In this document: positions 1-11,951 of the stretch, piece after piece
How positions within the stretch are numbered: the first letter of the stretch is position 1
Layout of the letters: each line of letters starts with the position of its first letter
Assembly: GCF_932294415.1 (NCBI RefSeq)
Contig: NC_065536.1
Location: 59,049,354-59,113,353 of the forward strand
DNA length: 64,000 nt
Source of the DNA: Quercus robur
Taxonomy: Eukaryota > Streptophyta > Magnoliopsida > Fagales > Fagaceae
Reading direction: 5' to 3'
Notes under the pieces: generated by a model
The model's input: only the letters and a program-made list of their open reading frames with translations
What the model was told of the DNA's origin: nothing
The model's database searches: none
Program-made: the position numbers and the translations under genes

Positions 1-1422
1 TTGTTGTGATTTGATTTTGGCTGGGTTTTGGCCGTGGTGATGGTCGTGATTTGATTTTGGCTGGGTTTCGACAGTGGTGCGTGGTTGGAGGTGATGAGCT
101 TGAAAGCTCCAGCCATGAAGGTTTAGAAGGAGAGTTTGGTGGTCAGCTATGGAGCACGGTGTAACGTAGGTTGAGGCAGAGAGAGGATGAGAGGGAAACA
201 GGGGCGACCTTAGACATTTTGGGGTCTAAAGCAAAAACTAAAAATGGGGCATTTTTTATACTTATATATTAATTAAATTAATGTTTATTTAATATTTTTA
301 TATTATATTTTTCATCATTATTTTCATTTTCTTCTAAATTATTTTGAAGTTCATTATTAAGATTTGTTGTATTGCAAAATTGAACATCATTTTCTTCTAA
401 ATTATTTTGGTGAATTTCTTGCTCATTTGTGATATTTTCATCTAAATTTTGTGTTATATTTTGTTTATTACTAATAACAAATTTATCAATTTATCATTTT
501 TGCGACTCAATTAATTTTTCTTTTTTTTTCTTTTTTTAAGTTTTTCATATCCAGATGCATATTTTCTAGTAGAAATTTCTAATCAAACAATATATTTATA
601 AAGATTAAAATAAAAAATAACTTTCAAATGTAAAGCAAATGAGAAATAGAATCTAATTTATATAAAAAGTATTGTTATAGTTTCATTGAACAATAACAAG
701 TTTTTAGCAATCTCAACATGCATAAATTAAAAAAAAAAAAAATTAAGCACAAATATAACAAAAATTTAAGCACAGCCATAACACTGACACAAGACTTATT
801 AATAAGACCCACCCAAAAATAAAAAAATGCAGGCTTTAAAAAAAAAAAAACTTGAAGGCCCAAACTTAACGCCCAGTCCAGGGAGGGTCCAGGCAGCCAT
901 AATGAAAAACTGATAGCCAGGGAGGGCCCAAATAAACAAAGCAATCTTAAGTTCTTAACAAAAAAAATGGCCCAAATATTTATAATTTTATACCTGATCC
1001 CTGAACCTCAGAACCTGAGCAGTTGAGACTTGAGAGAGGCGGAGAGCAGAGAATCAGAGAGAGGCTGAGATGAGAACAGACTGTACAGTGGAGACTGGAG
1101 ACTAGAGAGAGGCGGAGAGCAGAGACTAGAGAGAAAGGTAAAATTTTCAGGGTTTTGAGTGGATTTATTTGTTTTGATTTGTGATTGTTTTGTGGTTAAT
1201 CTCTTAGACCGGATTTGTAGTTTATCTGGTCAATGATTTTGTTTAGAACCAATGTTTAATAGGATTTACCAAAATTTTTGTTTTTTTGGTTAAAAGGATG
1301 TGCCAGATTATTTTTGTAATTCATTTGAAACTAAATTTTTTTCCTCTACTACCCGGTTCTTTTCTAAAATTTTGGGGGCCTTAGGCAATTGCCTAACTCG
1401 CCTAAGGGAAGGGCCGGCCCTG
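1..1422 (-). mobile_element. hAT-type transposon, partial (copy A)
   Basis: This is the inverted counterpart of the element at 45323-54660. Reading the other copy backwards, the two match from position 1 (equivalent to about 52990) through the inner terminus at about 195-230 (CAGGGGCGACC, then a TTTTGGGG stretch) to the outer terminus at 1375-1422, which ends GGGCCGGCCCTG. The terminal motif CAGGG[C/G]CGGCCC is hAT-like. The match stops at 1422, so that is the element end; the 8 bases after it (GTTACATT) should be one half of the target duplication. The other end lies before the window. The element body holds a degenerate transposase fragment and several A/T runs. It lacks the LTR element and the small foldback found inside copy B. 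Confidence 0.75.
278..576 (-). pseudogene. Remnant of hAT transposase N-terminus (copy A)
   Basis: On the minus strand the sequence reads STRKYASGYEKLKK followed by a lysine-rich stretch and then stops and frame changes. A Lys/Tyr-rich start of the type RKYxSGxEKxKKK is typical of the N-terminus of plant hAT transposases related to ZMYM/TTF-type zinc finger proteins. The expected start codon is ATT here, whereas copy B keeps ATG. The Asn/Glu-rich segment that follows is still legible if frames are changed. Nothing of the catalytic core or the dimerisation domain is present, so this is a deletion derivative. The match is by recollection of the family, not by a search. Confidence 0.45.
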
Positions 1423-2592
1423 GTTACATTTTGACTCCCTAAGGTTTGATTTAAAATGAAAAGTGAAAACCATTATGGGTACTTTGGATGGAACCCTAAT
1501 AATTTCATTTTATTCCAAACCTTTAAGGGGTTAAAATGTAGCAATTAAAAGTTTATGTACTAAATGGTCATAATTTCAAATAATGAGGAGGTACATTGTA
1601 ATTTTCCTTCTTTTTTTTTTTTTTTTTTTTTTTTTAAGGGGTTGGATATCTATTGGAGATCTGCAAGGAGAAGTAATTCTGTTGGTCACAAGATTTTCCT
1701 TTTGGTTCAATTTTCAGTATTTGACAAGCCCATACTTGTTTGATTCCTTTGTGAGTGTCTCATAGAAGGCTCCAACGTCCTTGTATCGCTAAACATGATT
1801 TTTAGTACTATCACATGTCAATAAAGAAAGTACTTGTATCGTGAGGATCAAAATTTCATTGCAATTGAAGTCTTGATCTTTCTTTTTATTTTTCTATTTT
1901 ATTTTCCAGTTGGTCTAAAGTCCAACCATATATGACAGAGATTCAGTGACTCATTTCTAGAATATTGTATAAAATTATAACTTATACTACAGAGCTTGCA
2001 TGTTTTGTCAAAGTACCAAAGCTATATGGGGATATGTATGTAATGGATATGAAACTTGTCATTATGATGCTATCTTCTTCATCTTGTTACTATCATTGTT
2101 GCAAACTAGCAATGGAAGATTGTTATTTGGAAAATTTGGCATGTTGAACTATTTTGAGTGGAAGATGGTATTTTGCTCTATAAGAAGTACGGTTGATTTT
2201 GTCCTTTTTTTAATGTTTGTGGACTACTTTATGTTGATTGTGTACTTGATTTATACAATATACATGTTATGAATGAGAGTTTTGTTTCATATAATTGTTT
2301 GTATCACAAGAAATGTTACTGATTTTCTGCACGTAACAAACACCGTAAAACGTTTTCCAACTCATTTTCAAGGTCACTACCAAGCACAAGAAAATGATTT
2401 AGTTTTCTAGAAAATGTCTTTTTTTTTTTTTTTTTTTCTCTCTCTTTTGGAAATGAGTCCTTTTCCAAAAAACAATTTCCAACAAAACAAATGGATTCAT
2501 GTTTGTGTTGCCTACAAAGAATAATAGCCATGAGAGTGTTTCCTAATTCTGCTTCTGTAATTGAATTGTGATGCAGTGAGGTGATAATAATA
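1423..2592. other. Upstream flank of MRPL47, no gene seen
   Basis: AT-rich DNA between the hAT end and the MRPL47 start codon, with T runs near 1610-1635 and 2417-2437. The stretch 1440-1600 resembles a dispersed repeat seen again around 60530-60620 (a 'TAATTTCATTTTATTC..TTAAGGGGTTAAA' type of motif). An in-frame TGA at 2569-2571 limits the MRPL47 reading frame. A TGCAG at 2572-2576 could be the acceptor of a 5'-UTR intron, but no donor can be fixed from sequence alone. Confidence 0.5.
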
Positions 2593-5500
2593 ATGTTAGT
2601 GTCAAGAATTTTTGGGAGAACACTTTTTGCTGCTGCTAAATCAGAAGCGTATTCTGCGACAGCTGCGGCGACTTCTGTAGCAAGGAACCCTCTGCAAGAG
2701 TTCTTTGAGGCTGATAGGAGCATAGATGATGACAAACCTGTTGTCTATGGTTTGGGCCTGATCATGTTCCTTCATTTTGTTTGCTGATTGCATTTAGTAG
2801 TCATAATAATTCATTGTTCATGGCTTTATGTTATAATATACTTAGCTGTTCCTTCTATAATTGGTAATTACACACACCCCATAGCTTGTAGCAAGGTTTG
2901 GCAATGGGCCGGGCCAGGCCAAGCTAGCCCAGCCCCTTTTTGCTTGGCCCATGGGTTGGTATCTTAATATAAAAACAGTAAAATAATTTTTTTTTCTATA
3001 GATTTAAATAATGAATTAAAACCTTGGTATTTAAAAATTATTGTACTCATTATAGAACAATTTCAATTCTGAAAATTTTCTGTTTTCTCAATAATGTATA
3101 TTGATAATCATCCTTTTGGCTTTGGTGCTGTCAGGTCGTAGTTGGAAGGCTCCTGAACTGCGATTGAAGTCTTGGGATGATCTTAATAAGCTGTGGTATG
3201 TCTTGTTAAAGGAGAAAAACATGCTGATGACTCAACGCCAGATGCTTCATTCACAGAATCTACGGTTTCCTAACCCAGAGCGCATTCCCAAGGTATAACT
3301 CTGTTGCTTTGCCTCTCCCTTGACACAGTATGTAATTCTTGTCATTTCTGGCTCCTCAAATGCTTGGCTAATTGTACAGGGGTTTAGTATAATTTAGATG
3401 AGATAGCTTGTAACTATCCAAACCCAGGACATCACTAAAACTCATGTACTGTTAGTATGGCCATTCATGAAAAATTATTGGGATACTCATCCTGTAGATA
3501 AATAAGGGACTTTAGTGTTATCAACTTATATATACTGAAAATTGATGTTCAAGGTTCAGTATCAATATGACCTATATTCTTTTTTTTTTTTCCCCTTGGT
3601 TTCCATGTAAGTGCTTCATTTTGTTGATTATATGAATCCTTTTTAGTGAACAAAATATGAATTTTAAAAAATCACTACTGTTTCTTTGAATTCAATTTCT
3701 GTGCAGACTGACATTTTTGCTTAAGTAATGATTTATTATTTTTCATTTTTTCAACATAGAAATTGAATGCAATTATCTTTATTAAACACAGAAGAAAAAC
3801 TCAAATTCACTAAGTAAATGCATTAGATACAATGTTTGACTATGAAAGGTGCCTGCAGAGTGAAGCAAGACATTGCTCTTGAGATATTAAACTCCTCTTC
3901 TTTAAATATATGTGACAACAATAAAAGGAAATTTTTTTCTTAAAAAACGGTTTAGAGGAATCTCTTTCAACCCATTACGTGATGGTTTATAAGATCATCC
4001 ACATGTAGTAAATCATTTAAACAGTCACATGACTATTTAAATAAGTAGTGTGACTGAAAGTACACGTAGATAATCTTTTGCGTGTGTTGCCACATAGCGA
4101 GTTGAAGGAACTTTTCTCTTGGAGGAAAACTTTGTTCATAACAAAATGGAATTGAGAAGAGATTGTGCTTTTCAATGATGAAGAGACACATATTTCCTTG
4201 AGATGTTTTACTTCTTCCTCAACATAGCTGATGGCAGTAGCTAACATAGCCTACAACCTTGGTTTTATGCTTTGATAGTCAGCCTAAAAAGGTTCAAAAT
4301 CTCGGCGTTACATTTGGCCGTGCAATTCTAGTGCAGGAATGGTCCAAAAGAAACCAACATTTATTTAAGGTCCGTTTGGGATCTGCTTATCTTACTGAAA
4401 CTAAATTTTTTTTTGCTAAAAGTACTACAAATAAAAGTAAAAGTTAGCTGAAATAGTACAATAAGACCTATGAATAGTATCAAAAAGTGCAGTGGGATCC
4501 ATGAATAGTAGAAAAAATAAGCAAAATGATAAAATAACTTGGCAAAAATAATCCATGCCAAATAAGTGATCCAATTCCATTTCCAAGGGATCTAAGAAGG
4601 TAAGTGCCTATGTATGTCATTACCCATTTAACTTTCTGGAACACCGTTAGGGATGCGGTGAACCCCATTCTAGTCCCTTCTAGTGCCAAGCTTCTATATC
4701 TCATCACTTGCCTTGAATTGCCTTTCCTCATACATTAGTTTGTGGTATTTGATTGGCCATTTGCTTGGGGAATTGAGATTCAAATTCTTGAAATACCAGT
4801 TTGACCGTGTTGTGTTTGATTTGTTTGAATTTAACCATGTTAGCTTTGATTTTTTTGAATAAATTATTTATTTTCAAGGTTGGACTGTAATCCAATGGTA
4901 AATGAAAGTACTGCAATCATTTTTCAGGCAGTTTCTGCTCCCAAAGATAACCTCAATTTTTTTTAATTAAACTTCATGAACTCTTTACAACTAATCAGTA
5001 AAAGGTTTCCCCTTAGTTTAAAGTGTTGCTGAAACCATGCTTAAAGCTCAAAGGCCCAAGGTTTAAATGCTTTGCTCATTTAATGAAGCTTGCCTTAGGC
5101 ACGCTTTTCTGGTGCTTTGAAGCACGAAGCATGCCTCAGCCTGCTTCTTCTTTTCTTTTTAATTTTTTTTTTAAGATATGAATCATTAAAATTATTGGTA
5201 ACATTCATGAGTCAGATGGTTCATATATTTTTTTTAAAGATATGAACCATCTGACTCATGAATGTTATCAATAATTTGAACAAAGACCACACTACTTGAA
5301 GTACTTTACATTCTTTTAATGTAGAGGGATGAACTCTTTGTGGACTGGCTTTTTAAAGATTCTCTTCTTTCTTGGTCATGGTAGTTTTAGTCTCCAAGTC
5401 AGAATGTGACTGCCAAAGTCTTAAAGTGCAGCAAAGTGCAACTGATTACATGATCTCGTTCTATCTCAATTCTCAACCATTGACTGGTATAACTGCAATG

Positions 5501-6161
5501 AGTTACGTGAAATAGGTTTGGCAATGTAGGCATATCCACATCATTTTAGTTATATCCATTTCATTTTTTTTATTTGCCATTTGGATTGCTCTGCCAAAAA
5601 AAGGCATGTGAAATTAATCAAATTTTCTTTAGGAGGAAAACCTGATGAATGTTTAAAAATGAAAAGTAAATAGTTTCATTACATTAAACCTAATCATTAC
5701 TTGAAATTGCTGCAACAAATCCTCGGATTTCATAATTGGTTTAGTACGTTGAGTCATACCTAGAAACTAGTTATATACATTTGATATAAAAACCTTTCCA
5801 GGTCAATTGGCCATATTTCTCAATTTTTCTTTGCTTTTAGCTGCTAGTTTATTCTGAAATTCAACTTGCATTTCACATTAAGTACTGTCCGTAACTAGAA
5901 TTACCACATTGGATATGTCTGTTTCAATTGGTTGGCAAGATGACCATTTAGGCCTTAAATTTGTTCCATATGTTTTTACTTTTCCTCCATATTTCTGGAA
6001 CCAAAATTACTAATTGGCATTTTGGTGATGTTTGGTTTTGAATGAAAATTAAGGTGAGGAAGTCAATGTGCCGTATCAAGCAAGTACTCACTGAGAGAGC
6101 AATCGAAGAACCAGACCCCAGGAGGTCAGCTGAGATGAAGAGGATGACAAATGCTCTGTGA
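2593..6161 (+). CDS. MRPL47: Mitochondrial large ribosomal subunit protein uL29m (MRPL47 family)
   Basis: Three coding exons join in frame to 140 codons plus TGA: 2593-2749, 3135-3292 and 6054-6161, all with GT-AG introns. The product is a structural protein of the mitochondrial ribosome large subunit, near the polypeptide exit in the uL29 family. Residues 1 to about 35 are rich in Ala, Ser and Arg with few acidic residues, as in a mitochondrial presequence. The conserved core follows: [13 protein letters not shown] across the first junction, then [22 protein letters not shown] and RKSMCRIK, ending in a Glu/Arg-rich helix. Length matches plant homologues (about 140-145 aa). The ATG at 2593 is chosen because a stop lies in frame at 2569 and the next Met is inside the conserved core. 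Intron 2 is about 2.8 kb and holds a MITE and a hairpin repeat. Confidence 0.93.
4369..4565. mobile_element. Small MITE in MRPL47 intron 2
   Basis: The segment begins GGTCCGTTTGGGATCTGC and ends ..CATGCCAAATAAG, with the internal phrases ATGAATAGTA and AAAATAAGC. The same phrases, in the same order, occur at 60198-60363. Both start with a GGTC[C/T]GTTT end and close with a complementary GCCAAA end, as in the common plant hAT/Harbinger MITEs. The target duplication is not clear, so the exact borders are approximate. Confidence 0.5.
5191..5275. repeat. Short near-perfect inverted repeat (hairpin) in MRPL47 intron 2
   Basis: A 37-base arm at 5191-5227 is the reverse complement of 5239-5275 with about two mismatches, separated by an 11-base T-rich loop. 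The arms contain CATGAGTCAGATGG and its complement. Because it sits inside an intron on the coding strand, it would be transcribed and could fold into a strong hairpin. Confidence 0.8.
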
Positions 6162-7355
6162 TGACTTCCAACTTGTGTATGTTCTCAAAACACTGTATTG
6201 GGTATGTTTGTGGACTGCAATATGGCCTTTTTTTTCCTTTTTTTTTTTCTTAGTGCAATTTTGACTTTTCTAGCAATTCACCTACATTGTTATGGAGTAG
6301 ATGGACAAATTGCACCAATTTATGAATTGACAGAGCGTCTGTCTCCTTTTTTTGAGATTAGTTTCACTATAATGAACTAGTGATGTTATTGAACACATAA
6401 TTAACACCGCTCGTACCTTGTGGATATGTAGAATTATGAGCCTGAGTCATGTTTGAGTCTTGTATTCTGTCACATTTTCTTTTTGTGAATTTCCTTATCT
6501 TGTAGTATCACGAGTTTTGGCACCAGTGTCTTGATACTTTTAAAGATTCTTATTTTATACTCTTTTTGATAGATAGATTTTGCACCACATGGTCTGTTTC
6601 TATTGATGGAGAATTCAAGGCACACGTATACATAGGACCAGGGGCAAAAGTTTTGACGACCCATTCCAGTTAAGATAGCTCGAGTCTCCACTCTAATTGG
6701 GCTAATTTCACGCATGTATACCACTCCTAGAAACCATATAAAATTCCAAGATTTTCATCCATCACTCAAGTTTATTAGTGAGTTTGAGGGAGGTTATTAA
6801 TGTATAAGCTCAATGGACCCTAAACCCATTGTACTGCACTTTGTATAATGTTAATCACATCACATCGAGATACATACTTTATTCTCAACTAGCCTAGTTC
6901 CCATACGATGTGAGGTGCATTTTGTTAGTTTCCTCCAATATTTCAATAATCTTACTTCTAAAAATTGTAATATTTAGTGCTCTAATTTATAAACAAATCA
7001 GAAAAACAATAAGAGTGATATAAGAATTTGATCATACTATATGTGTTTACAAATTTAAAATTGCATGATATTGTAACTAACATAGATAAGCCAGATTCAT
7101 GTCTACTAAAAAAAATGCAAATATCATTTTCATAAATAAAGATACAAATATCCTTCAATAATTGTTTTTAAAAGCTAATGTGGACCACACCACATCAATA
7201 CTTAGTAAAAAATTTAATTGTTTGTCTTTAGCATACTCTTCTTTTAAATATGGCAAGAGGAAAGCCACGGGCTTAAAATATATATATGAGAGAGATTTTT
7301 TTTTAAGTGGTTCAACAAGAAGGAGAAAATACTAAAATAGAAGATAATTTCATAA
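6162..7355. other. MRPL47 3' flank, no gene seen
   Basis: This stretch holds the 3' UTR of MRPL47 and then AT-rich DNA. I see no coding exon. A short AT microsatellite lies directly at the 5' end of the Helitron (7358-7380). Confidence 0.5.
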
Positions 7356-8582
7356 TCTATATATATATATATATATATATAAAACCGAATCCTTTGCTGG
7401 CACCACAATTTTCCACGTCAGCACAATATTTAAAAAATAAAAAATAAATAAAAATTATAACCCCTCCAAACCCTAGTAACCTTACCCCTCTCTCAAGTTA
7501 AGAAATATAAAGCCACAGTTTCTGCAAACTCTCTCTCTCTCCAGACGTAGGAAGCCCTAAAGCATTCAAGATCTACAAAACCCTAGCAACCTTACCCCCC
7601 CCTCAAGTTAAGAAATATGAAGCCACGGTTTCTGCAAACTCTCTCTCTCCAGACATATGAAGCCCTAAAGCATTCAAGATCTACAATGCACGGTATAGAT
7701 TTTAGTTTATAAAGTTCAGCTTTTGTAAGGTTAGTTTTGTTTATATATTAATTAATACATAGTACTTTGTTCACCATTGAATACTCATATAATCAATTTC
7801 CAATTCAGTGTTCAAGAATTCAGTGTTCAAGAATTAAACCAAAATTCTAATTACTCTATCATAAAATATTATTATTAGTATGAATTTTATGGAGTTGCAG
7901 TGTTCAAGAATTAAACCAAAATTCTTTTAAATTATCTATAATATTTTGTCCTTTGAAAATTTTATCTCTTTGATTTTAGTATATTGTGTTTCTTAAGCTA
8001 TAGAGAGATTTTCTTTGGTTTCTGCAAACTCTCTCTCTCTCTCTCCAGATGTAGGAAGCCCTAAACGCACAGTATAGCATTCAAGATCTACAACTCACGG
8101 TATAGATTTTAGCTTATAAAGTTCAGCTTTTGTAAGGTTAGTTTGTTTATATATTTAGTCCTTACGTTTAGGTTTAGTTTAGGTTTAGGTTTTAAGAGAT
8201 TTATATATTACTACTATGTGGCTGAATTTCCCGTGACATCAGTTTTATATTTTTAACCAAATACATCAGGAAAGCAAGAGAATGCGCATAAATATTTAGT
8301 CCTTAAGTTTAAGTTTAGGTTTAGGTTTAGGTTTAGGTTTTAAGAGATTTATATATTACTACTATGTGGCTGAATTTCCCGTGACATCAGTTTTATGTTT
8401 TTTTTTTTTTTTTTAAATTTGTTTTATGTAAGGTTAGTTTGTTTACATCAGTTCTTTGTCTCAAAGATAAGGCTTTTAATATATCCCTTTCAAGCACACA
8501 TGAACTTAAATTGTCTTTTAATATATGCATACTTTATTATTTTCTAATAGTTTTCCCGTGCATCACACGGGTTAGCGACTAG
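7356..8582 (+). mobile_element. Non-autonomous Helitron
   Basis: The 5' end is TCTATATATA.. leading into AAAACCGAATCCTTTGC, a typical plant Helitron start. The 3' end has a hairpin (CCCGTG 8555-8560, loop, CACGGG 8566-8571), a 7-base spacer, and terminal CTAG at 8579-8582. The element sits between A (7355) and T (8583), the classic AT insertion site, with no target duplication. Inside are three copies of a segment containing GCAAACTCTCTCTCTCC and AGCATTCAAGATCTACA (near 7519, 7627 and 8018) and two copies of a segment with TTTAGG repeats followed by GGCTGAATTTCCCGTGAC (8155-8250 and 8297-8396). No RepHel protein is encoded. Confidence 0.85.
8297..8345 (+). repeat. Telomere-like TTTAGG hexamer repeat inside the Helitron
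   Basis: About four perfect TTTAGG units run in a row near 8311-8338; a shorter, less regular run lies at 8165-8190 in the first copy of the same internal repeat. The unit is one G shorter than the usual plant telomere repeat TTTAGGG, so this is a Helitron-internal sequence and not a telomere relic. Confidence 0.7.
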
Positions 8583-8679
8583 TTTATTATAATAAATAAG
8601 AGAGTCAACACTAAAACATGCTATATTAATTAAGTAAGATAGTGCTTTTTGAACCGTTTCTCTCTCTCTCTCTCTCTCT

Positions 8680-8714
<35 letters not shown>

Positions 8715-9014
8715 TATTTTTATATTCTTGATTGTGTATTATTATTATTATTATTTTTTCCTTTTGTTGGACCTTGTTTCCACTATTGCAAAAGTAACTA
8801 AATTTGTACAAGAATATCATATTTCTAATCAATTTTTTCTCATATAAATTTTAGAAAATTGATATCAAAATTTCATTATTTTTAAATAATTATTGAACCA
8901 CTTAAAATAATTAATATAAAAAATTATTTATTTATCATATTAGTAAACTTTTTAATTTTATATAATAAATACTACAATGTTGGTGTTATATATATATATA
9001 TATATATATAATAT
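8583..9014. repeat. AT-rich spacer with TC and TA microsatellites
   Basis: A (TC)n run at about 8657-8681 is followed by a (TA)n run to about 8710, ATT repeats near 8740-8755 and another (TA)n at 8989-9010. No gene is visible. Confidence 0.75.
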
Positions 9015-9168
9015 TAGGGGTGTCAAAATTTGACATGACCTGCAAACACAACACTAGTTTTTGTGGGTTAAGGTTAGGTCTTAGCGGACTTAAGTCATAA
9101 ATGAGTTGACCCAAAAGAAACACAATAAGAAATGTGTTATAAGCGGGTCAACATATGTGACCCGCAAT

Positions 9169-11951
9169 CATAGTTATTAAACTCAGGCTAGAGGTTGACT
9201 CGGTCTATGAGATGGATCACTGGTTCAACCATGGGTCAACAGTTGAACCACATGATCAAATAAAAAGATTTTAAAAGTTATTTATATATATATATATATA
9301 TATATAAGTTTGAAAAATCATAATACGAATATGTAAATTAACAAAAAAAAAAAAGTGCATATGCCTAAATTAAACTCGCTAATATAATTCAAAATCAAGC
9401 TTTCACAAGTAATAGCATAAAAAATTTTATAAAATTCACAAGCAAAATAAATGAATGTCATAAGATTGCAACAAAGTTTTTGCTAAATAAAATTTTATTA
9501 CAAGTCTTTAAATCTTATATTAACAAAAAAAGATAGATCTCAAATTACGTAAATAAAAGAATAGAAAAATAAATGTTAAAGACTTAAACTTAAAGTAGTT
9601 AACAAATAAAACACAAAAAAACCAAAAAACAAAACAAAACGTAAACAAAAGAAGATAAAACAAGGTTTAAACAATAAACCATACTAGCCTCATTGCACGC
9701 ATTTTCCATTCATCTCAATTTGAAACGTTTCTCTTTTCTATCTAGTTAAACCACACGCATAGTGATTTTTATTTTGGACATAAAAAATACATTCATTAAA
9801 ATGAAAAAAAAAAAAAAAAAAAGTACTAACAATTGTGAAGAGAAAACAATTCAAACACTATAACATAAATAAATTAATAAGGAAAAAGGGAGTAGGGGTG
9901 TCAATGCTCGACCCAACCCACGAACACAACACAAATCTGACACGGGTTTTTTCGGGTTAGGGTTGGGCCTTAATGGGTTTAGGTCATAAACAGGTTGATC
10001 CGAAAGCGACACGATAAGAAACGTGTCATTAGTGGGTCAACCCACATAACCCACAATAGACACGTTTGACACGCCAATTTATTTGTGTCAACCCAAAATG
10101 ACTCATTTAACACAACCCGTTTAACTCATATAACAAATAAATATTTATTTTATTTTAGATTTGTCAAATACCTTTTTATATCCAACATATATTTTAAATT
10201 TAAAAAGAAAAGTGAGTAATTACAAAAATTTACAAGGGATATAATTGGAAATTGAAACTTTACAAACCTTAGAACTACTAATACTTTTTTTTTGGTGGGA
10301 GGGGGGGCATAGAACTTGCACAAATGAAATTGGATGAGCTTGTGGAAGATGTTATAAATTTGAACATCAACAAAGAATCTATGGATGGTAATAGTGGTTA
10401 TAGTTAGGATTAGTCTACTGTTTGCTCAAATTCTTTTAATATTGATACTTAGCATTTGGCGAGTTTCAAGGATATTATATTTTTGTTGAACTATATTATT
10501 TTATTTTTGTTAAAATTTGTTATTTTGAATTTAGGTTAAAGTGTATGCACTTCTTTTGGAGTGTAAAGAACTTATTTCTAGATGAATGTTATATTTTTGT
10601 TGAACTATATTATTTTGAATGTGGGTTGAAAACTTGAAGTGTATGCATTGCTTTTTGGGATGTAAAAAAAATCATTTCTAGATGGATGTTATATTTAATA
10701 TTATGCAAGTTGAAATGGATTGTGTTACATTCATGTCAACCTAACATGACTTGTTTATTAAGCATGTCAAATGGGTTGGGTTAGGTCAACCCACCTTATT
10801 TATAGGTCAAGTTAGGGTTGAAAGATCATGACACGATTATTAAATGGGTCGGGTTAGGGTTGAGCCATGTAGTCGAATACCCCTACCTCGACAAGACACG
10901 AACCTGACATGCTAACCCAAATTGACACTCCTAAAAAGGAGTACATTAAAAATCACTTTTTTTTAATAATTCTAAAATAAAGAAGAAGTGATTTGAAAAA
11001 TAAACAAAAAAAAAAAAAAAAAAAAAAACAAAACAAAAAACAAAAAACAAAAACATGAGATTAGAATTTAGCAGAAAAGAAAAGAAACGAATAAAATAAA
11101 ATAAAATTTAAAAAATTTAAAAAATAAATAATAAATAAATTAAAAAAATAAAAGAAGAAGAGTAGAGAGAAACGTTTGAGTCTTGATAAAGGAGAAAAAA
11201 AGGAGAAGAAAAAAAAAGTGAAAACTTTGGGCTTAGCGGTCCAATTTATAGCCAAAAAAAAAATTGTCTTTATTTTTATATATAATTTTTATTTTGAGAA
11301 TTTAATTTATAAGTGGATAAAACAATTTGAAAATTAACAGAAGAGTGACCTTATTTTTTAAGCAATATTTTAGTAGGAGTTAGAGTTGTATTCTTACTGA
11401 ATTGTCATTTAGTTTTGTCTCTTTAAACATAGAAGTGCAAGGGCATTTTTTAATATAAAAAAATTCGAATCCCAAATCGAAGAAGCCCCTTAAATAGTAG
11501 TATAAGATAACATATACTGGTATACTTATATTTATGTGCTAACTAGCCACGTGAAACTAAAAAGTGATATGTTCATAGTAGAAAATTGATGCACATTTGC
11601 AAGTTTGGGGAATTGAAATAGTAAAAAGTGACGGGTAGAATAGTGTGAGTCAACAGAGAAGTGAGAAAACGATGCATTTTTTTATATTTCTTTAAGTTTT
11701 CTCTTATTTAAATTACCATATTATCACACATTAAACAATAAAGAAGTCAATGGGATGGACTTATTAATGTAATTTTGCACAATTTACAAACCCAGCTAGG
11801 TCACACAGTTTGCTTAAAACCCGCTGAGTTTTATCGGTTTTGACTAGGTTTTGTGCACATTCAATCTAATTGATGACTCGGACTTGTCTATGTGCTAGGT
11901 CACTGAGTTATTAGTCTAACTGGCCAAGCCGAGCCGGGTTTAATAACATTG
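9169..11951. mobile_element. TIR element inserted in the outer hAT (middle level)
   Basis: The element starts CATAGTTATTAAAC and ends GTTTAATAACATTG; the two ends are reverse complements at about 12 of 14 bases, with further similarity inward (AGGCT.. and AGCCGAG..). It is flanked by CCCGCAAT (9161-9168) and CCCGCAGT (11952-11959), a 7 of 8 match that fits an aged target duplication. The interior is AT-rich with many A runs (for example 9808-9824 and 11008-11029), has no coding capacity, and carries the inner hAT at 9893-10933. Confidence 0.6.
9893..10933. mobile_element. Complete non-autonomous hAT element (inner level)
   Basis: Terminal inverted repeats are TAGGGGTGTCAAT at the left and ATTGACACTCCTA at the right. 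The flanking octamers AAAGGGAG (9885-9892) and AAAAGGAG (10934-10941) match at 7 of 8, as expected for a hAT 8-bp target duplication. The subterminal regions are rich in GGGT/ACCC words (GACCCAACCC, GGGTTAGGGTTG). There is no transposase. Confidence 0.75.

Noticed and set aside
2581..2592. A GTG codon 12 bases before the MRPL47 ATG as start
   Set aside because: Plant nuclear genes start at ATG; the upstream part is limited by a stop at 2569 and is not conserved.
8311..8340. Interstitial telomere relic
   Set aside because: The unit is TTTAGG, not TTTAGGG, and is part of a duplicated Helitron block.
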